Shown: positions 8,039-17,557 of the stretch, piece by piece
Layout of the letters: each line of letters starts with the position of its first letter
Position numbering within the stretch: the first letter of the stretch is position 1
NCBI RefSeq assembly: GCF_963676935.1
Contig: NZ_OY781470.1
Span: forward strand, 2,700,680-2,764,679
Reading direction: 5' to 3'
From: Halarcobacter sp.
GTDB taxonomy: Bacteria > Campylobacterota > Campylobacteria > Campylobacterales > Arcobacteraceae
Length of the DNA stretch: 64,000 nucleotides
Program-made: the position numbers and the translations under genes
The notes under the pieces: model-generated
The model's input: the letters and a program-made list of their open reading frames with translations, nothing else
Database searches by the model: none
Told to the model about the DNA's origin: nothing

Positions 8039-9651
8039 ATTCATTAGAAAATTTAAAAAAACTTGCTCAAGAAAAAAGAGATTTAAAAAGAAATTCCCAT
8101 GAAGAATTAAGAGTTTGTGTTGGTAGTGGTTGCTGTTCTTTAGGTTCAGAAGAACTTCTAAAAGATTTAAAAAAAGAGATAAAAGATAATGGTTTAGATG
8201 AAAGATGCAAAGTAAAGGGGGTTGGATGCAATGGTTTATGCTCTGAAGCAATTATGGTTTCACATTACCACAAAGTAAAAGACTCCGCATCAATTTATAG
8301 TAAAATAAGTGCTACGGACTCAAATAGTTTTATTGAAACCCTTAATAAACAAACACCAATAAAGAAAAAAAAATGTGATGTTACACAAAGTTTTTTTACA
8401 AGACAAAAGAAAATTGTTTTAGAAAATGCGGGTATTGTAGACCCTGATGATATTGATGACTATATTGCCTATGATGGATACTTAGGATTATATACTGCAT
8501 TAGAAGATATGTCACCTCAAGATGTTATAAATGAGATAAAAATATCTGGATTAAGAGGTAGAGGTGGTGGTGGATACCCTACTGGATTAAAATGGGAAAC
8601 TGTATCAAAAGTTGATGCCCAACAAAAATATATTATATGTAATGGGGATGAGGGAGATCCTGGTGCTTTCATGGATAGAGCAATAATGGAAGCTGATCCA
8701 CATAAGATTATAGAGGGCATGGCATTGGCTGGTTATGCTTGTGGAGCAACAAAGGGCTTTATATATGTAAGGGCAGAGTATCCAATTGCTGTACAAAAAT
8801 TAAATAAAGCAATTAAACAAGCCAGAAAAAAGGGAATTCTTGGAAACCAAATTGCAGATAGTGGTTTTAGTTTTGATATTGAAGTACGATTAGGTGGAGG
8901 AGCATTCGTATGTGGTGAAGCAACAGCTTTAGTTGCTTCAATAGAAGGGAATAGAGGGAATCCAAGACAAAAGCCTCCACACTTAAGTGATTATGGTTTA
9001 TGGAAGTCTCCTACTGTGTTAAACAATGTGGAAACATTTGCAAATATTACTCCTATAATAAGAAATGGTGGAGAATGGTTCAAAAGTATTGGAACTGAGA
9101 AATCTCCTGGAACAAAAGTTTTTGCCTTAACAGGTCATATTAAAAATACCGGTTTAGTTGAAGTCCCTATGGGAATTACACTAAGGGAATTAATTTACGA
9201 TGTTGGTGGAGGCTTAAATGAAGGGAAAAAGTTAAAAGCTATTCAAACAGGAGGTCCAAGTGGAGGATGTATTCCTGAAGAACTTCTTGATATACCAGTT
9301 GATTATGAATCATTAAAATCAATAGGCTCTATCATGGGTAGTGGTGGGCTTATTGTTATGGATGACAGTTCTAATATGGTTGAAGTTGCAAGATTTTTTA
9401 TGGAATTTTGTCAAAGTGAATCTTGTGGAAAATGTGTTCCATGTAGAGTGGGAACTTCAGAATTAACAAATCTATTAGATAAATTTATAAAAAAAGATGC
9501 AACAAAAAGTGATTTTGAACTTCTAAAAAATATGTGTGAAGTTGTACAAGACACCAGTCTTTGTGGACTTGGTCAAACAGCACCAAATCCAGTATTAAGT
9601 ACAATAAAATATTTCGAAGAAGAATATTTAGAGGGGATTAAAGATGCTTAA
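8032..9651 (+). CDS. hoxF: NAD-linked hydrogenase diaphorase subunit HoxF (NADH/FMN)
   Basis: At 539 aa this is the NuoF-like subunit that exchanges electrons with NAD(H). Residues ~1-110 form a thioredoxin-like [2Fe-2S] domain (CVGSGCCSLG, CNGLCSEA). The FMN/NADH domain follows, with GLRGRGGGGYPTGLKW (~178-193) and GDEGDPGAFMDR. The C-terminal [4Fe-4S] motif is ESCGKCVPCRVGT (~464) with a later Cys in TSLCGLG. It overlaps hoxE by 7 nt, which suggests translational coupling. Confidence 0.96.
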   Translation: MLDSLENLKKLAQEKRDLKRNSHEELRVCVGSGCCSLGSEELLKDLKKEIKDNGLDERCKVKGVGCNGLCSEAIMVSHYHKVKDSASIYSKISATDSNSFIETLNKQTPIKKKKCDVTQSFFTRQKKIVLENAGIVDPDDIDDYIAYDGYLGLYTALEDMSPQDVINEIKISGLRGRGGGGYPTGLKWETVSKVDAQQKYIICNGDEGDPGAFMDRAIMEADPHKIIEGMALAGYACGATKGFIYVRAEYPIAVQKLNKAIKQARKKGILGNQIADSGFSFDIEVRLGGGAFVCGEATALVASIEGNRGNPRQKPPHLSDYGLWKSPTVLNNVETFANITPIIRNGGEWFKSIGTEKSPGTKVFALTGHIKNTGLVEVPMGITLRELIYDVGGGLNEGKKLKAIQTGGPSGGCIPEELLDIPVDYESLKSIGSIMGSGGLIVMDDSSNMVEVARFFMEFCQSESCGKCVPCRVGTSELTNLLDKFIKKDATKSDFELLKNMCEVVQDTSLCGLGQTAPNPVLSTIKYFEEEYLEGIKDA

Positions 9652-10363
9652 AGATAAAGTTAGGGTTAAAACATTCAAAATTGATGAAGTTGATGTTACA
9701 GGAAGATCTGATGCTACAATTTTAGAAGTTGCAAATGAGCATGGCATAAAAATCCCAACACTATGTTATTTAGAGGGATTAAGTAGTGTAGGTTCATGTA
9801 GGATGTGTATGGTTGAAGTAAAAGGAGCAAAAGGTTTAGTTCCTGCATGTACTTCAAAGATAAAAGAGGGGATGGAAGTTACTACAAATTCAGAAAAACT
9901 TCAATCCCATAGAAAAATGGTTTTATCAATGATTTTTGCAGAAAGAACCCACACTTGCAGTGTTTGTGTTTCAAATGGTCATTGTGAACTACAAGATCAA
10001 GCTATTGAGTTAGGACTTGAACATAGTCATGTGCCATATATTCATAAAAACTTTGAAATAGATGCTTCACATAAAGATTATGTTTACGACCCAAATAGAT
10101 GTATTCTTTGTACAAGATGTATTAGAGTTTGTGATGAAGTAGAAGGAGCCCATGCCCTTGATTTATTTGGACGGGGGATAGATTCAAAAATCATCCATGA
10201 TATGGATGAACCATGGGCTGATAGTGAAAGTTGTACAAGTTGTGGAAAATGTGTTCAAGTTTGCCCAACAGGTTCACTTTTTGAAAAAGGTCTAAGTGCA
10301 ACAGAGATGGTTAAAAAGAAAAATATAGTAACAAATCTAATTCAAGCAAGGAAAAACAAATGA
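9644..10363 (+). CDS. hoxU: NAD-linked hydrogenase diaphorase subunit HoxU
   Basis: The 239-aa ferredoxin-like small diaphorase subunit (NuoG N-terminal homologue) wires HoxF to HoxY. It has an N-terminal [2Fe-2S] domain (SCRMCMVEV, VPACTSK), a His/Cys cluster motif (CSVCVSNGHCELQDQA), and two ferredoxin-type sites (CILCTRCIRVCDEVEGA; CTSCGKCVQVCPTGS). It overlaps hoxF by 8 nt and hoxY by 4 nt. Confidence 0.95.
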   Translation: MLKDKVRVKTFKIDEVDVTGRSDATILEVANEHGIKIPTLCYLEGLSSVGSCRMCMVEVKGAKGLVPACTSKIKEGMEVTTNSEKLQSHRKMVLSMIFAERTHTCSVCVSNGHCELQDQAIELGLEHSHVPYIHKNFEIDASHKDYVYDPNRCILCTRCIRVCDEVEGAHALDLFGRGIDSKIIHDMDEPWADSESCTSCGKCVQVCPTGSLFEKGLSATEMVKKKNIVTNLIQARKNK

Positions 10364-10905
10364 TAGATACTGAAAAAATTAGAGTTGGAACAATATGGCT
10401 TGATGGATGCTCTGGTTGTCATATGTCTTTTTTAGATATGGATGAAAGAATTATTGAATTAGCTGAATATATGGATGTTGTTTATAGCCCATATGTTGAT
10501 GCAAAAGAGGTACCAAAAAATATCGACCTTTTTATTGTTGAAGGAGCAATAAGTACAGACCATGATTTAAAGATTATAAATACAATAAGAAAAAATTCTA
10601 AAAAAATATTAGCCCTTGGAGATTGTGCAATTACAGGAAATGTATCCACATTAAAAAATCTTGCAGGTACAGATGCGGCATTAGAAAAAGGATATTTTGA
10701 TTTAGCTGATTTAAATAAAGGGAAATATCCAGATAAAATTGTTCCTAAACTTTTAGAAAAAGTTATACCCCTAAATGAAGCTGTGGATGTTGACTATTTT
10801 GTACCAGGTTGTCCAACTCCTGCAAATGCTATTTATGAAGTGTTAAAAGGGCTTATAAATGGAATTGAAGTTGATGTTAGCAAATACACAAGATTTGGTA
10901 TATAA
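10360..10905 (+). CDS. hoxY: [NiFe]-hydrogenase small subunit HoxY
   Basis: This 181-aa small subunit has no Tat signal and a single proximal [4Fe-4S] cluster, as in cytoplasmic group 3d enzymes. Cluster Cys are seen in LDGCSGCHMSF (~15-21), ALGDCAITG (~87) and VPGCPTP (~147). It pairs with HoxH to form the H2-splitting module. Confidence 0.95.
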   Translation: MIDTEKIRVGTIWLDGCSGCHMSFLDMDERIIELAEYMDVVYSPYVDAKEVPKNIDLFIVEGAISTDHDLKIINTIRKNSKKILALGDCAITGNVSTLKNLAGTDAALEKGYFDLADLNKGKYPDKIVPKLLEKVIPLNEAVDVDYFVPGCPTPANAIYEVLKGLINGIEVDVSKYTRFGI

Positions 10906-10916
10906 AAGGATTAAGA

Positions 10917-12344
10917 ATGGGTGAGAAAATAGTTATAAGTCCAGTAACAAGAATAGAGGGTCATGCTAAAATCACAATAGATTTAAATGAAAAAAAAGAG
11001 GTTGAGGATGCAAGAATACATGTAACTCAATATAGGGGATTTGAAAAAATTTGTGAAGGAAGACCTTATACAGAAATGCCAGCACTTACAGCTAGAACAT
11101 GTGGTATATGTCCTGTAAGTCATGCTATAGCTTCATCAAAAGCTTGTGATAACCTTTTGGCAGTTCGGCCACCAAAAGCAGCTAGGAACTTAAGAAGAAT
11201 TATAAACTTAGCTCAAATAGTTCAATCACATGCTTTAAACTTTTATCATCTTAGTAGTCCAGATTTTGTTTATGGATTTGATGCAAAACCAGAAGATAGA
11301 AATATATTTAAACTTATGCAAACTAATCCAGAAATGGCAAAAGATGGAATTAAACTAAGAGCTTTTGGTCAAAAAATTATTGAAACTCTTGGGGGAAAAA
11401 GAATCCATCCAACATGGATTGTTCCAGGTGGAGTAAGTCATGAGATTACCAAAGAAACAAAAGAGAGTATCTTAGCTCAAATTCCTGAAGCAATGGATAT
11501 AGCCCAAAATACACTTAAATATTATATTCAAAGTCTGCATAAATTTGAGAAAGAGATAAACTCTTTTGCAAATTTTCCATCACTATTTATGTCTATTGTA
11601 AGTAAAAAGGGAAAACTTGAGCACTATGATGGATTTTTAAAATTTATTGATAGCCAAGGAAATATTCTAGAAGAAAAAATTGACCCAAAAGATTATAAAG
11701 ATTATATTGGAGAAGCTGTTGAAGAGGATAGTTTTCTAAAATCTCCATATTATAAGCCATTAGGTTATAAAGAAGGAATGTATAGAGTTGGACCCCTTGC
11801 TAGATTAAATATTGCAAATAGATGTGGAACATATTTAGCAGATATTGAATTTGAAAGATTTAAAAACCTAAACAATGGAAAACCTGTGTTAAATTCATTT
11901 TATTACCATTATGCAAGACTAATTGAAATTATCTATGCAATAGAAAGAATAGAAGAGTTATTAAATGAAGAACAAACACTAGATTCACAAATAAGAGCCT
12001 ATGCAAGTATTAACAGAAATCAAGGAGTAGGTTGTTCAGAAGCACCAAGAGGTACTTTATTCCATGATTATAAATCTGATAATAATGGAGTAATCACAGG
12101 AGTAAATCTAATAATTGCAACAGGGAATAACAATCTTGCTATGAATCAAGGTGTAAAACAAGTTGCCCAAACTTTTGTTGATGGTAAAGATATAAGAGAT
12201 GGGGATTTAAATAGAGTCGAAGCTGTTATTAGATGTTTTGACCCTTGTTTAAGTTGTTCAACCCATGCTTTAGGAGTAATCTCTTCAAATATTGAGATAA
12301 GAGATTTTAATAAAAATATTATAGAAAATATAAAAAGAGGATAA
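10917..12344 (+). CDS. hoxH: [NiFe]-hydrogenase large subunit HoxH
   Basis: The 475-aa subunit holds the Ni-Fe site. The N-terminal ligand pair is in RTCGICPVSHA (~61-71) and the C-terminal pair in DPCLSCSTHALG (~443-454). A C-terminal tail of about 24 residues follows that His, the part normally removed by a maturation protease; a candidate protease gene lies directly downstream. The residue pattern and partner genes place it with bidirectional NAD(P)-linked group 3d hydrogenases. No hyp maturation genes are in the window, so they must be elsewhere. Confidence 0.96.
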   Translation: MGEKIVISPVTRIEGHAKITIDLNEKKEVEDARIHVTQYRGFEKICEGRPYTEMPALTARTCGICPVSHAIASSKACDNLLAVRPPKAARNLRRIINLAQIVQSHALNFYHLSSPDFVYGFDAKPEDRNIFKLMQTNPEMAKDGIKLRAFGQKIIETLGGKRIHPTWIVPGGVSHEITKETKESILAQIPEAMDIAQNTLKYYIQSLHKFEKEINSFANFPSLFMSIVSKKGKLEHYDGFLKFIDSQGNILEEKIDPKDYKDYIGEAVEEDSFLKSPYYKPLGYKEGMYRVGPLARLNIANRCGTYLADIEFERFKNLNNGKPVLNSFYYHYARLIEIIYAIERIEELLNEEQTLDSQIRAYASINRNQGVGCSEAPRGTLFHDYKSDNNGVITGVNLIIATGNNNLAMNQGVKQVAQTFVDGKDIRDGDLNRVEAVIRCFDPCLSCSTHALGVISSNIEIRDFNKNIIENIKRG

Positions 12345-12345
12345 A

Positions 12346-12765
12346 TTGCTAATAATAGTTGGTTTTGGCAATGAATTAAGGGGAGAAGATGCTTTTGGAG
12401 TAGATGTAATAGCTAAACTTCAAAAGCTACAACTTCCCAATACAAAACTTATATCAACTTTTCAACTAACCCCTGAATTATCTTTAGAATTAAAAGATGC
12501 AAAAAAAATTATATTTATTGATGCCTCTTATTGCATAGACAATCAATATAAACTTGCTTGTGCTTTAGATAATCACTCATCAAACTCTCTTTCCCATCAA
12601 ATAAGTATTAAAACACTAATGTATATGATAAAAGAACTTTATAGTAAAAATCCAACTTATGAAGTTTTTTCAATGTTAACAAACAGTTTTAATGAAATTC
12701 AAAATAAAAAAAATTATGAGAGATGTATAAAAGAGACCATAAAGTCTCTTCAAATAGTTAACTAA
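12346..12765 (+). CDS. hoxW: Hydrogenase maturation protease (HoxW/HyaD type)
   Basis: The 139-aa endopeptidase starts at TTG (12346), two bases after the hoxH stop, with AGAGG five bases upstream. GFGNELRGEDAFGVDV at ~5-20 is the family's GxGN...D(D/E)G motif, whose acidic residue contacts Ni in the precursor; FIDASY is the second conserved acidic segment. Its job would be to remove the HoxH C-terminal tail after Ni insertion. It is slightly short for the family. It is last in the operon and faces a convergent gene across a shared hairpin. Confidence 0.88.
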   Translation: MLIIVGFGNELRGEDAFGVDVIAKLQKLQLPNTKLISTFQLTPELSLELKDAKKIIFIDASYCIDNQYKLACALDNHSSNSLSHQISIKTLMYMIKELYSKNPTYEVFSMLTNSFNEIQNKKNYERCIKETIKSLQIVN

Positions 12766-12780
12766 AAAAGTTAACTATTT
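12752..12780. terminator. Bidirectional terminator between hoxW and the FBPase-like gene
   Basis: AAATAGTTAACT (12752-12763) and AGTTAACTATTT (12769-12780) make a perfect 12-bp stem with a loop of five A. The stem contains the stop codons of both convergent genes. An A-run follows on the plus strand, which reads as T-rich for the opposite transcript. Confidence 0.7.
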
Positions 12781-13616
12781 AAAAAAGAGTCTTCAACTGC
12801 TTGAATCTCTTTTGTCGAACCAAAATATATAGGTGTTTTTTGACCAATTTCAACAGAAGTCATATCAAGAATTCTTCCTTTTTTACTAATTGCTCTACCA
12901 CCTGCTTGCTCTATTATATATGAAATAGGGAAAGCCTCAAATATAACTTCTAACTTACCATCAGGGAAAGATTTAGTTGAAGGAGAAGTATATACTCCAC
13001 CTTTTTTAAACAATATTTGATGTGTATCTAAAGATAAAGAATCTGAAAATCTTAGTCTATATCCTTTGTTAAAAAAGCTATTAACTAATTGCTTGTGCTC
13101 TTCACTCCACTCAGGTACAAGACCAGCCGTAGAGTTAATTCTACCCTCATTTGCTAAAAGAAGAGGCTCTTGTTCAATAAACTCTCCATCTTCAAAAGAG
13201 AAATAAATAACCCCTTCTGTTTTTGAAGCAAACACTAATTGAAAAGTTGGTCCATATGTTATATACATCGCAGCTTTAAGGTGAAATGCATCCATATGAG
13301 ATTCATAAATACCAAAAATTGAACCGAGTGAAAAATTCACATCCAATAAATCTAAGTTGTCTATTGCAACATAACTTATTTTATATTTTCCACTCTCATT
13401 AATTGTTGTATACTCTTTTTTATCTTTACCAATAAAACCATGTACAGATTTTACTTTTTTTAGTTCTCTTTGTATAACCTCTGAACAGTATTTATGTACA
13501 CTGTCGTGCATCTGTTTATCAGAAAGACCTCTTTCTAAAAAGCTTTCACAATTTACAAATACATTTTTTTCTATATCTTCTGCAATATTTGTTATCGCAT
13601 TAAAAACAGCTATCAT
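12771..13616 (-). CDS. Fructose-1,6-bisphosphatase class I homologue with altered active site
   Basis: The C-terminal half is clearly FBPase class I: KKGGVYTSPSTKSFPDGK, then FEAFPISYIIEQAGG and RILDMTS...PIYFGS. The 281-aa length is a little short. The metal/phosphate loop, DPLDGSSNID in active enzymes, reads IDNLDLLD here (~86-93), with loss of Gly-Ser-Ser. The preceding Glu-Glu metal pair is also not recognisable (INESGKYK). It may therefore be inactive on FBP, or a regulatory or altered-specificity paralogue. It is the last gene of the storage operon, 11 nt after the branching-enzyme gene. Confidence 0.8.
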   Translation of the reverse strand: MIAVFNAITNIAEDIEKNVFVNCESFLERGLSDKQMHDSVHKYCSEVIQRELKKVKSVHGFIGKDKKEYTTINESGKYKISYVAIDNLDLLDVNFSLGSIFGIYESHMDAFHLKAAMYITYGPTFQLVFASKTEGVIYFSFEDGEFIEQEPLLLANEGRINSTAGLVPEWSEEHKQLVNSFFNKGYRLRFSDSLSLDTHQILFKKGGVYTSPSTKSFPDGKLEVIFEAFPISYIIEQAGGRAISKKGRILDMTSVEIGQKTPIYFGSTKEIQAVEDSFLNS

Positions 13617-13627
13617 TATAATTTACC

Positions 13628-15217
13628 TTAACTTGTAATAAATATTCTAAAATCAATAAAATCAAATATAGAGTTTTTATTCTCTAAAGAATTTACCTTT
13701 TCAAAATCTATGTTATTGCTGTTTATCATACCAAGTAATTCATTAAAATTTGATATATGCTCTTTTGTTCTTTTCTCACTATATTCTGTTGCTGTTGCTG
13801 TTGTCATCAAAAAAGCCCAGTCACTACTTTGTGCTAAAAGTAGTTCCCTTAACATTTGAGTTAAAACTCTTGAGATATTTTCATCACTTGTGTGAAAATA
13901 CTCTTTTGCTTTAGCTTCCATAACATCTGCCATCTCATGAAGATGTCTATAAATCCAATCATTTCCTTCATTTAGCCATACATCATAATAGCCCTTGTCT
14001 CCCCAAGAAGAAGGGTTTGGGTTTACAATTTGATTTTTTGGATACATATTTAAATACTCCATTGGAGTAACTGCTTTTATTGTTTTATTTTTATCAATCT
14101 CTCTAAACATATTTGATAAAAACTCAGGACCTTCAAACCACCAATGACCAAAAAGCTCCGCATCGTAAGGTGAAACAACCATTGGTGTTCTGTCCATAAG
14201 TTTACTTAAATGGTCAAACTGTTGTTCCCTATGACAATGAAAATCTTTTGCATGTTCTTTTGTTTTTTCCAAAGCAACCCAAGGGTTATAAACCTCTTTA
14301 TAGTCTGTTGTTCCTGTGATTTTATGATATTTAAAACCAGTAAATACTCTTATTCCATCTGGATTAATATAAGGTTTTATATAATCAAAATCTAAGTCAT
14401 AACCAATATCCCTATAAAAGTCTCTATAATTAAAATCACCAGGATATCCCTCTTTTGAACTCCATACTTGTTTTGATGATTGAGAATCCCTACCAAAAGC
14501 TGCAACTGCATTTGGTGTATAGGTTGGAGAATAAACTCCATTTAATGAAGTTGGTCTTCCATAGGTTAAAGCATGAGAATCTACAATAAAAAACTTGATC
14601 CCTTTTTCATTTAAAATCTTATCTAAACCATCATAATATGCACACTCAGGAAGCCAAATTCCATTTGGATGTTTCCCAAAATGTTTTTTGTGAGCTTTTA
14701 CAGCTATATCAATTTGAGTTCTAACCGCATGTTCATTTACACTTAAAATAGGCAGATACCCATGGGTTGCCCCGCAAGTAATCACCTCTAAACTTCCATT
14801 ATAGTAAAAATGTTTATATCCATTTAATACATTTCCATCTAAGAAACCTTCAAAAAACTCTTTTATTTCAATAAATGTTTCTTTATAAAAATTCGCAATT
14901 GAATGGAAATGTTCATCATTTATAGTTCTTTCTATCTCTTTATCTCCAAGTTCAATATGAGTATCTAAATATTTTCTATATTTGCCCATTAGATGTTCAT
15001 CTGATAACATCTCAGCTAAAGGTGGAGTAACTGACGTTGTAAGCTTAAAATCAATACCATCATCTTCAAGCTTTTTTAATCTTTTTAAAAGGGGAATATA
15101 ACATTCTGTGATAGCTTCAAATAACCAATGTTCTTCTAAAAAATTTTCATATTTCGGGTGTTTTACAAAGGGTAAATGTGAATGTAAAACTGGAACCCAG
15201 TAACCTTTAACCATCAA
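13628..15217 (-). CDS. GH57 1,4-alpha-glucan branching enzyme
   Basis: The 529-aa protein starts with the GH57 hallmark (GYWVPVLHSHLPFV). The likely nucleophile is Glu in GIWLPECAYYD (~189) and the acid/base Asp in VVSPYDAELFGHWW (~351). The C-terminal helical part (~430-510) carries the WAFLMTT segment seen in archaeal and bacterial GH57 branching enzymes. It would introduce alpha-1,6 branches into glycogen. It overlaps the DUF4912 gene by 11 nt. No GH13-type branching enzyme is in the window. Assigned to branching enzyme rather than amylase from the overall pattern and partner genes. Confidence 0.88.
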   Translation of the reverse strand: MMVKGYWVPVLHSHLPFVKHPKYENFLEEHWLFEAITECYIPLLKRLKKLEDDGIDFKLTTSVTPPLAEMLSDEHLMGKYRKYLDTHIELGDKEIERTINDEHFHSIANFYKETFIEIKEFFEGFLDGNVLNGYKHFYYNGSLEVITCGATHGYLPILSVNEHAVRTQIDIAVKAHKKHFGKHPNGIWLPECAYYDGLDKILNEKGIKFFIVDSHALTYGRPTSLNGVYSPTYTPNAVAAFGRDSQSSKQVWSSKEGYPGDFNYRDFYRDIGYDLDFDYIKPYINPDGIRVFTGFKYHKITGTTDYKEVYNPWVALEKTKEHAKDFHCHREQQFDHLSKLMDRTPMVVSPYDAELFGHWWFEGPEFLSNMFREIDKNKTIKAVTPMEYLNMYPKNQIVNPNPSSWGDKGYYDVWLNEGNDWIYRHLHEMADVMEAKAKEYFHTSDENISRVLTQMLRELLLAQSSDWAFLMTTATATEYSEKRTKEHISNFNELLGMINSNNIDFEKVNSLENKNSIFDFIDFRIFITS

Positions 15218-15857
15218 TATTTCCTTTTAGGTTTGTTGAAGAAGATATTTTATCTTTTTCATTTTGTTTTATAAATGTTTTTAATCTCTCTAACTCTTCT
15301 ATATACTTTGATGATGATCCTGCAGAATCAAAGTGTTCAACTGTTGTTCTTATTATTTCACTCCAACTGTATCCTTTGCTTAATAAGGCTTCATATTCAT
15401 CTTGGCTAGGAAAGTTTATTTTTGAAGAGAATGTATGGATTACGTTTGAGCAAAATAATTCTTTAAATTTTCCATTTTCTATAACACCCACTCTAACTAG
15501 AATATCCATATTTTCAAATTTTGAATTTATATAATAATCTCCTAAAGCAAAAGAAGAATCAAAACTATATAATTCATTTCCATCTATATCATCAATTTTA
15601 AAAAACAATTTTTCATTCTCTAAATTAATTTTTTCATCGTCTAAAGTTTTATCACTAACTTCCCAATATACAAAATACTTTTCTGTATTTACTAATATTA
15701 TCCGTAAAGTATCTTTATTATATCTATTAGGTATTTCAAATTCTACTTCAGTATTTTTCACCTCTGAGGCAAAATTATCTATTACATGAGAAGCACTAGA
15801 AAAATCATTTTCGTTTTTTAAACTCTCTTTTATCAAATTTTCTGAATCTATTTTCAT
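15207..15857 (-). CDS. DUF4912 domain protein
   Basis: The 216-aa protein has a central beta-rich DUF4912-like domain (~45-145), including YFVYWEVSD, the conserved aromatic 'YWEV' patch, and ILVRVGV. DUF4912 genes are often found beside GH57 branching enzymes, so a role in binding or handling alpha-glucan is plausible; no activity is known to me. The C-terminus is a Ser/Lys-rich, possibly coiled segment. It overlaps the branching-enzyme gene by 11 nt, implying coupled translation. Confidence 0.75.
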   Translation of the reverse strand: MKIDSENLIKESLKNENDFSSASHVIDNFASEVKNTEVEFEIPNRYNKDTLRIILVNTEKYFVYWEVSDKTLDDEKINLENEKLFFKIDDIDGNELYSFDSSFALGDYYINSKFENMDILVRVGVIENGKFKELFCSNVIHTFSSKINFPSQDEYEALLSKGYSWSEIIRTTVEHFDSAGSSSKYIEELERLKTFIKQNEKDKISSSTNLKGNIDG

Positions 15858-15918
15858 AATTTTTCCTAATATTAATATATTTTTTTATTATACAAGAATT
15901 CGCATACATTTTTGGTTA

Positions 15919-17535
15919 TTAAAGATTACTAAATATACTATTTGCAATCTCTTGTGCTTCTTCTTGAATTAACTTTAAATGATCTGCACCTTTAAAGCTT
16001 TCTGCATAGATTTTATATATATCCTCCGTACCAGAAGGTCTTATTGCGAACCATCCATTTTGAGAAACAACTTTTAAACCACCTATTTTTGCTCCATTAT
16101 CAGCTTTAGTTATGATATTTTCAATCTTCTCTCCAGCTAAAGTATCTTGTTTGATATCTTCAGGTTTTAATTCTTTTAATGCTTGTTTTTGTTGTACATT
16201 TGCTGGTGCATCTAATCTTCCATAAACAGGTTCTCCAAATTTTTCAATTAAAGAATCGTAATATTCACCTGGATCTTTTTTTGTTTTTGCTAAAATTTCT
16301 GCTGCTAAAAGATTTAAAATAATCCCATCTTTATCTGTACTCCAAACTTCACCATTTTTTCTTAAAAAAGATGCCCCTGCACTCTCCTCACCACCAAAAA
16401 ATATCTCTTTTTTGATAAAAGGTTTAACAAACCATTTGAATCCTACTGGTGTTTCAAATACTTTTTTACCATTATCTTTTACAACTCTATCTATCATTGA
16501 ACTACTAACTAAAGTTTTCCCAACACCTAAACCATCAAATTCTCTATTTCTTGATAAATAATCAATCACTACAGATAGATAATGATTAGGATTTAATAAA
16601 CCTTTACTTTTAGTTACAATCCCATGTCTATCAAAATCAGTATCATTTCCAAAGGCAATATCAAATTGATCTTTTAAATCAATTAATCCTGCCATTGCGT
16701 ATGAGGAAGAACAATCCATTCTTATTTTTCCATCTTTATCACAATGCATAAATGAAAATGTGAAATCGGCAGTATCATTAAATATTTCCATATTTAAATT
16801 ATACTTCTCTTTTATAGCTCTATAAAAAGCCATCCCTGAACCGCCCATTGCATCAGCACCAATTTTAAGATTTGCATCTTTTATGGCATCCATATCAATT
16901 ACATTTTTCAAATCTTCTACATATGGAGTTATATAGTCATATTCAATTAGAAAACCTGTTTCTAATGCTTCATCTAAATCCATTACTCTAATATCTTCTA
17001 AATCATTTTTTAAAATCTCATTTGCTCTTTGTTCAATAACTTTTGTAATAGTCTCATCTGCTGGTCCACCATCATTAAAATTATATTTAAACCCACCATC
17101 ACTAGGAGGATTGTGTGAAGGAGTTATTACAATTCCATCACTATTCTCATGGGTTAAAATTGCATGAGAGATTACTGGAGTTGGAGTATATTCAAAATCT
17201 TTTGCATAATATGTTTTAATACCATTAGCAGCTAAAACTTCAAGAGTAGTTCTATGGGCTGGAATTGATAAAGCGTGTGTATCCATACCTAAAAAAAGTT
17301 GACTATGTTTTTTTTCTAAATGGTACTCTGCAACTGCTTGAGCCATCGCTAAGATATGCTCTTCATTAAAACTGTTTTTCGAAGCACTCCCCCTATGACC
17401 AGAAGTTCCAAAGCTAACTAGATGTGCTGGATTTTCTACATCTGGAACCTTTACATAATAATCACTTATTAATTTTGGTATATTTTCTAAAATCTCTTTT
17501 GGTGCCTTTTTTCCTGCAAATTTATTTATCCCCAT
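15919..17535 (-). CDS. pgm: Phosphoglucomutase (alpha-D-glucose phosphate-specific)
   Basis: At 538 aa this has the length and motifs of the bacterial glucose-specific phosphohexomutase. The phosphoserine loop is TPSHNPPSDGG (~138-148), the metal loop FGNDTDFDRHG (~295-303), the sugar loop GGEESAGASF (~385), and the phosphate site RPSGTEDIYK near the C-terminus. It interconverts glucose-1-P and glucose-6-P and so joins glycogen turnover to glycolysis. It lies mid-operon, 22 nt after the phosphorylase-like gene. Confidence 0.95.
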   Translation of the reverse strand: MGINKFAGKKAPKEILENIPKLISDYYVKVPDVENPAHLVSFGTSGHRGSASKNSFNEEHILAMAQAVAEYHLEKKHSQLFLGMDTHALSIPAHRTTLEVLAANGIKTYYAKDFEYTPTPVISHAILTHENSDGIVITPSHNPPSDGGFKYNFNDGGPADETITKVIEQRANEILKNDLEDIRVMDLDEALETGFLIEYDYITPYVEDLKNVIDMDAIKDANLKIGADAMGGSGMAFYRAIKEKYNLNMEIFNDTADFTFSFMHCDKDGKIRMDCSSSYAMAGLIDLKDQFDIAFGNDTDFDRHGIVTKSKGLLNPNHYLSVVIDYLSRNREFDGLGVGKTLVSSSMIDRVVKDNGKKVFETPVGFKWFVKPFIKKEIFFGGEESAGASFLRKNGEVWSTDKDGIILNLLAAEILAKTKKDPGEYYDSLIEKFGEPVYGRLDAPANVQQKQALKELKPEDIKQDTLAGEKIENIITKADNGAKIGGLKVVSQNGWFAIRPSGTEDIYKIYAESFKGADHLKLIQEEAQEIANSIFSNL

Positions 17536-17557
17536 TACTATTTACTCCTTTTGTTTT

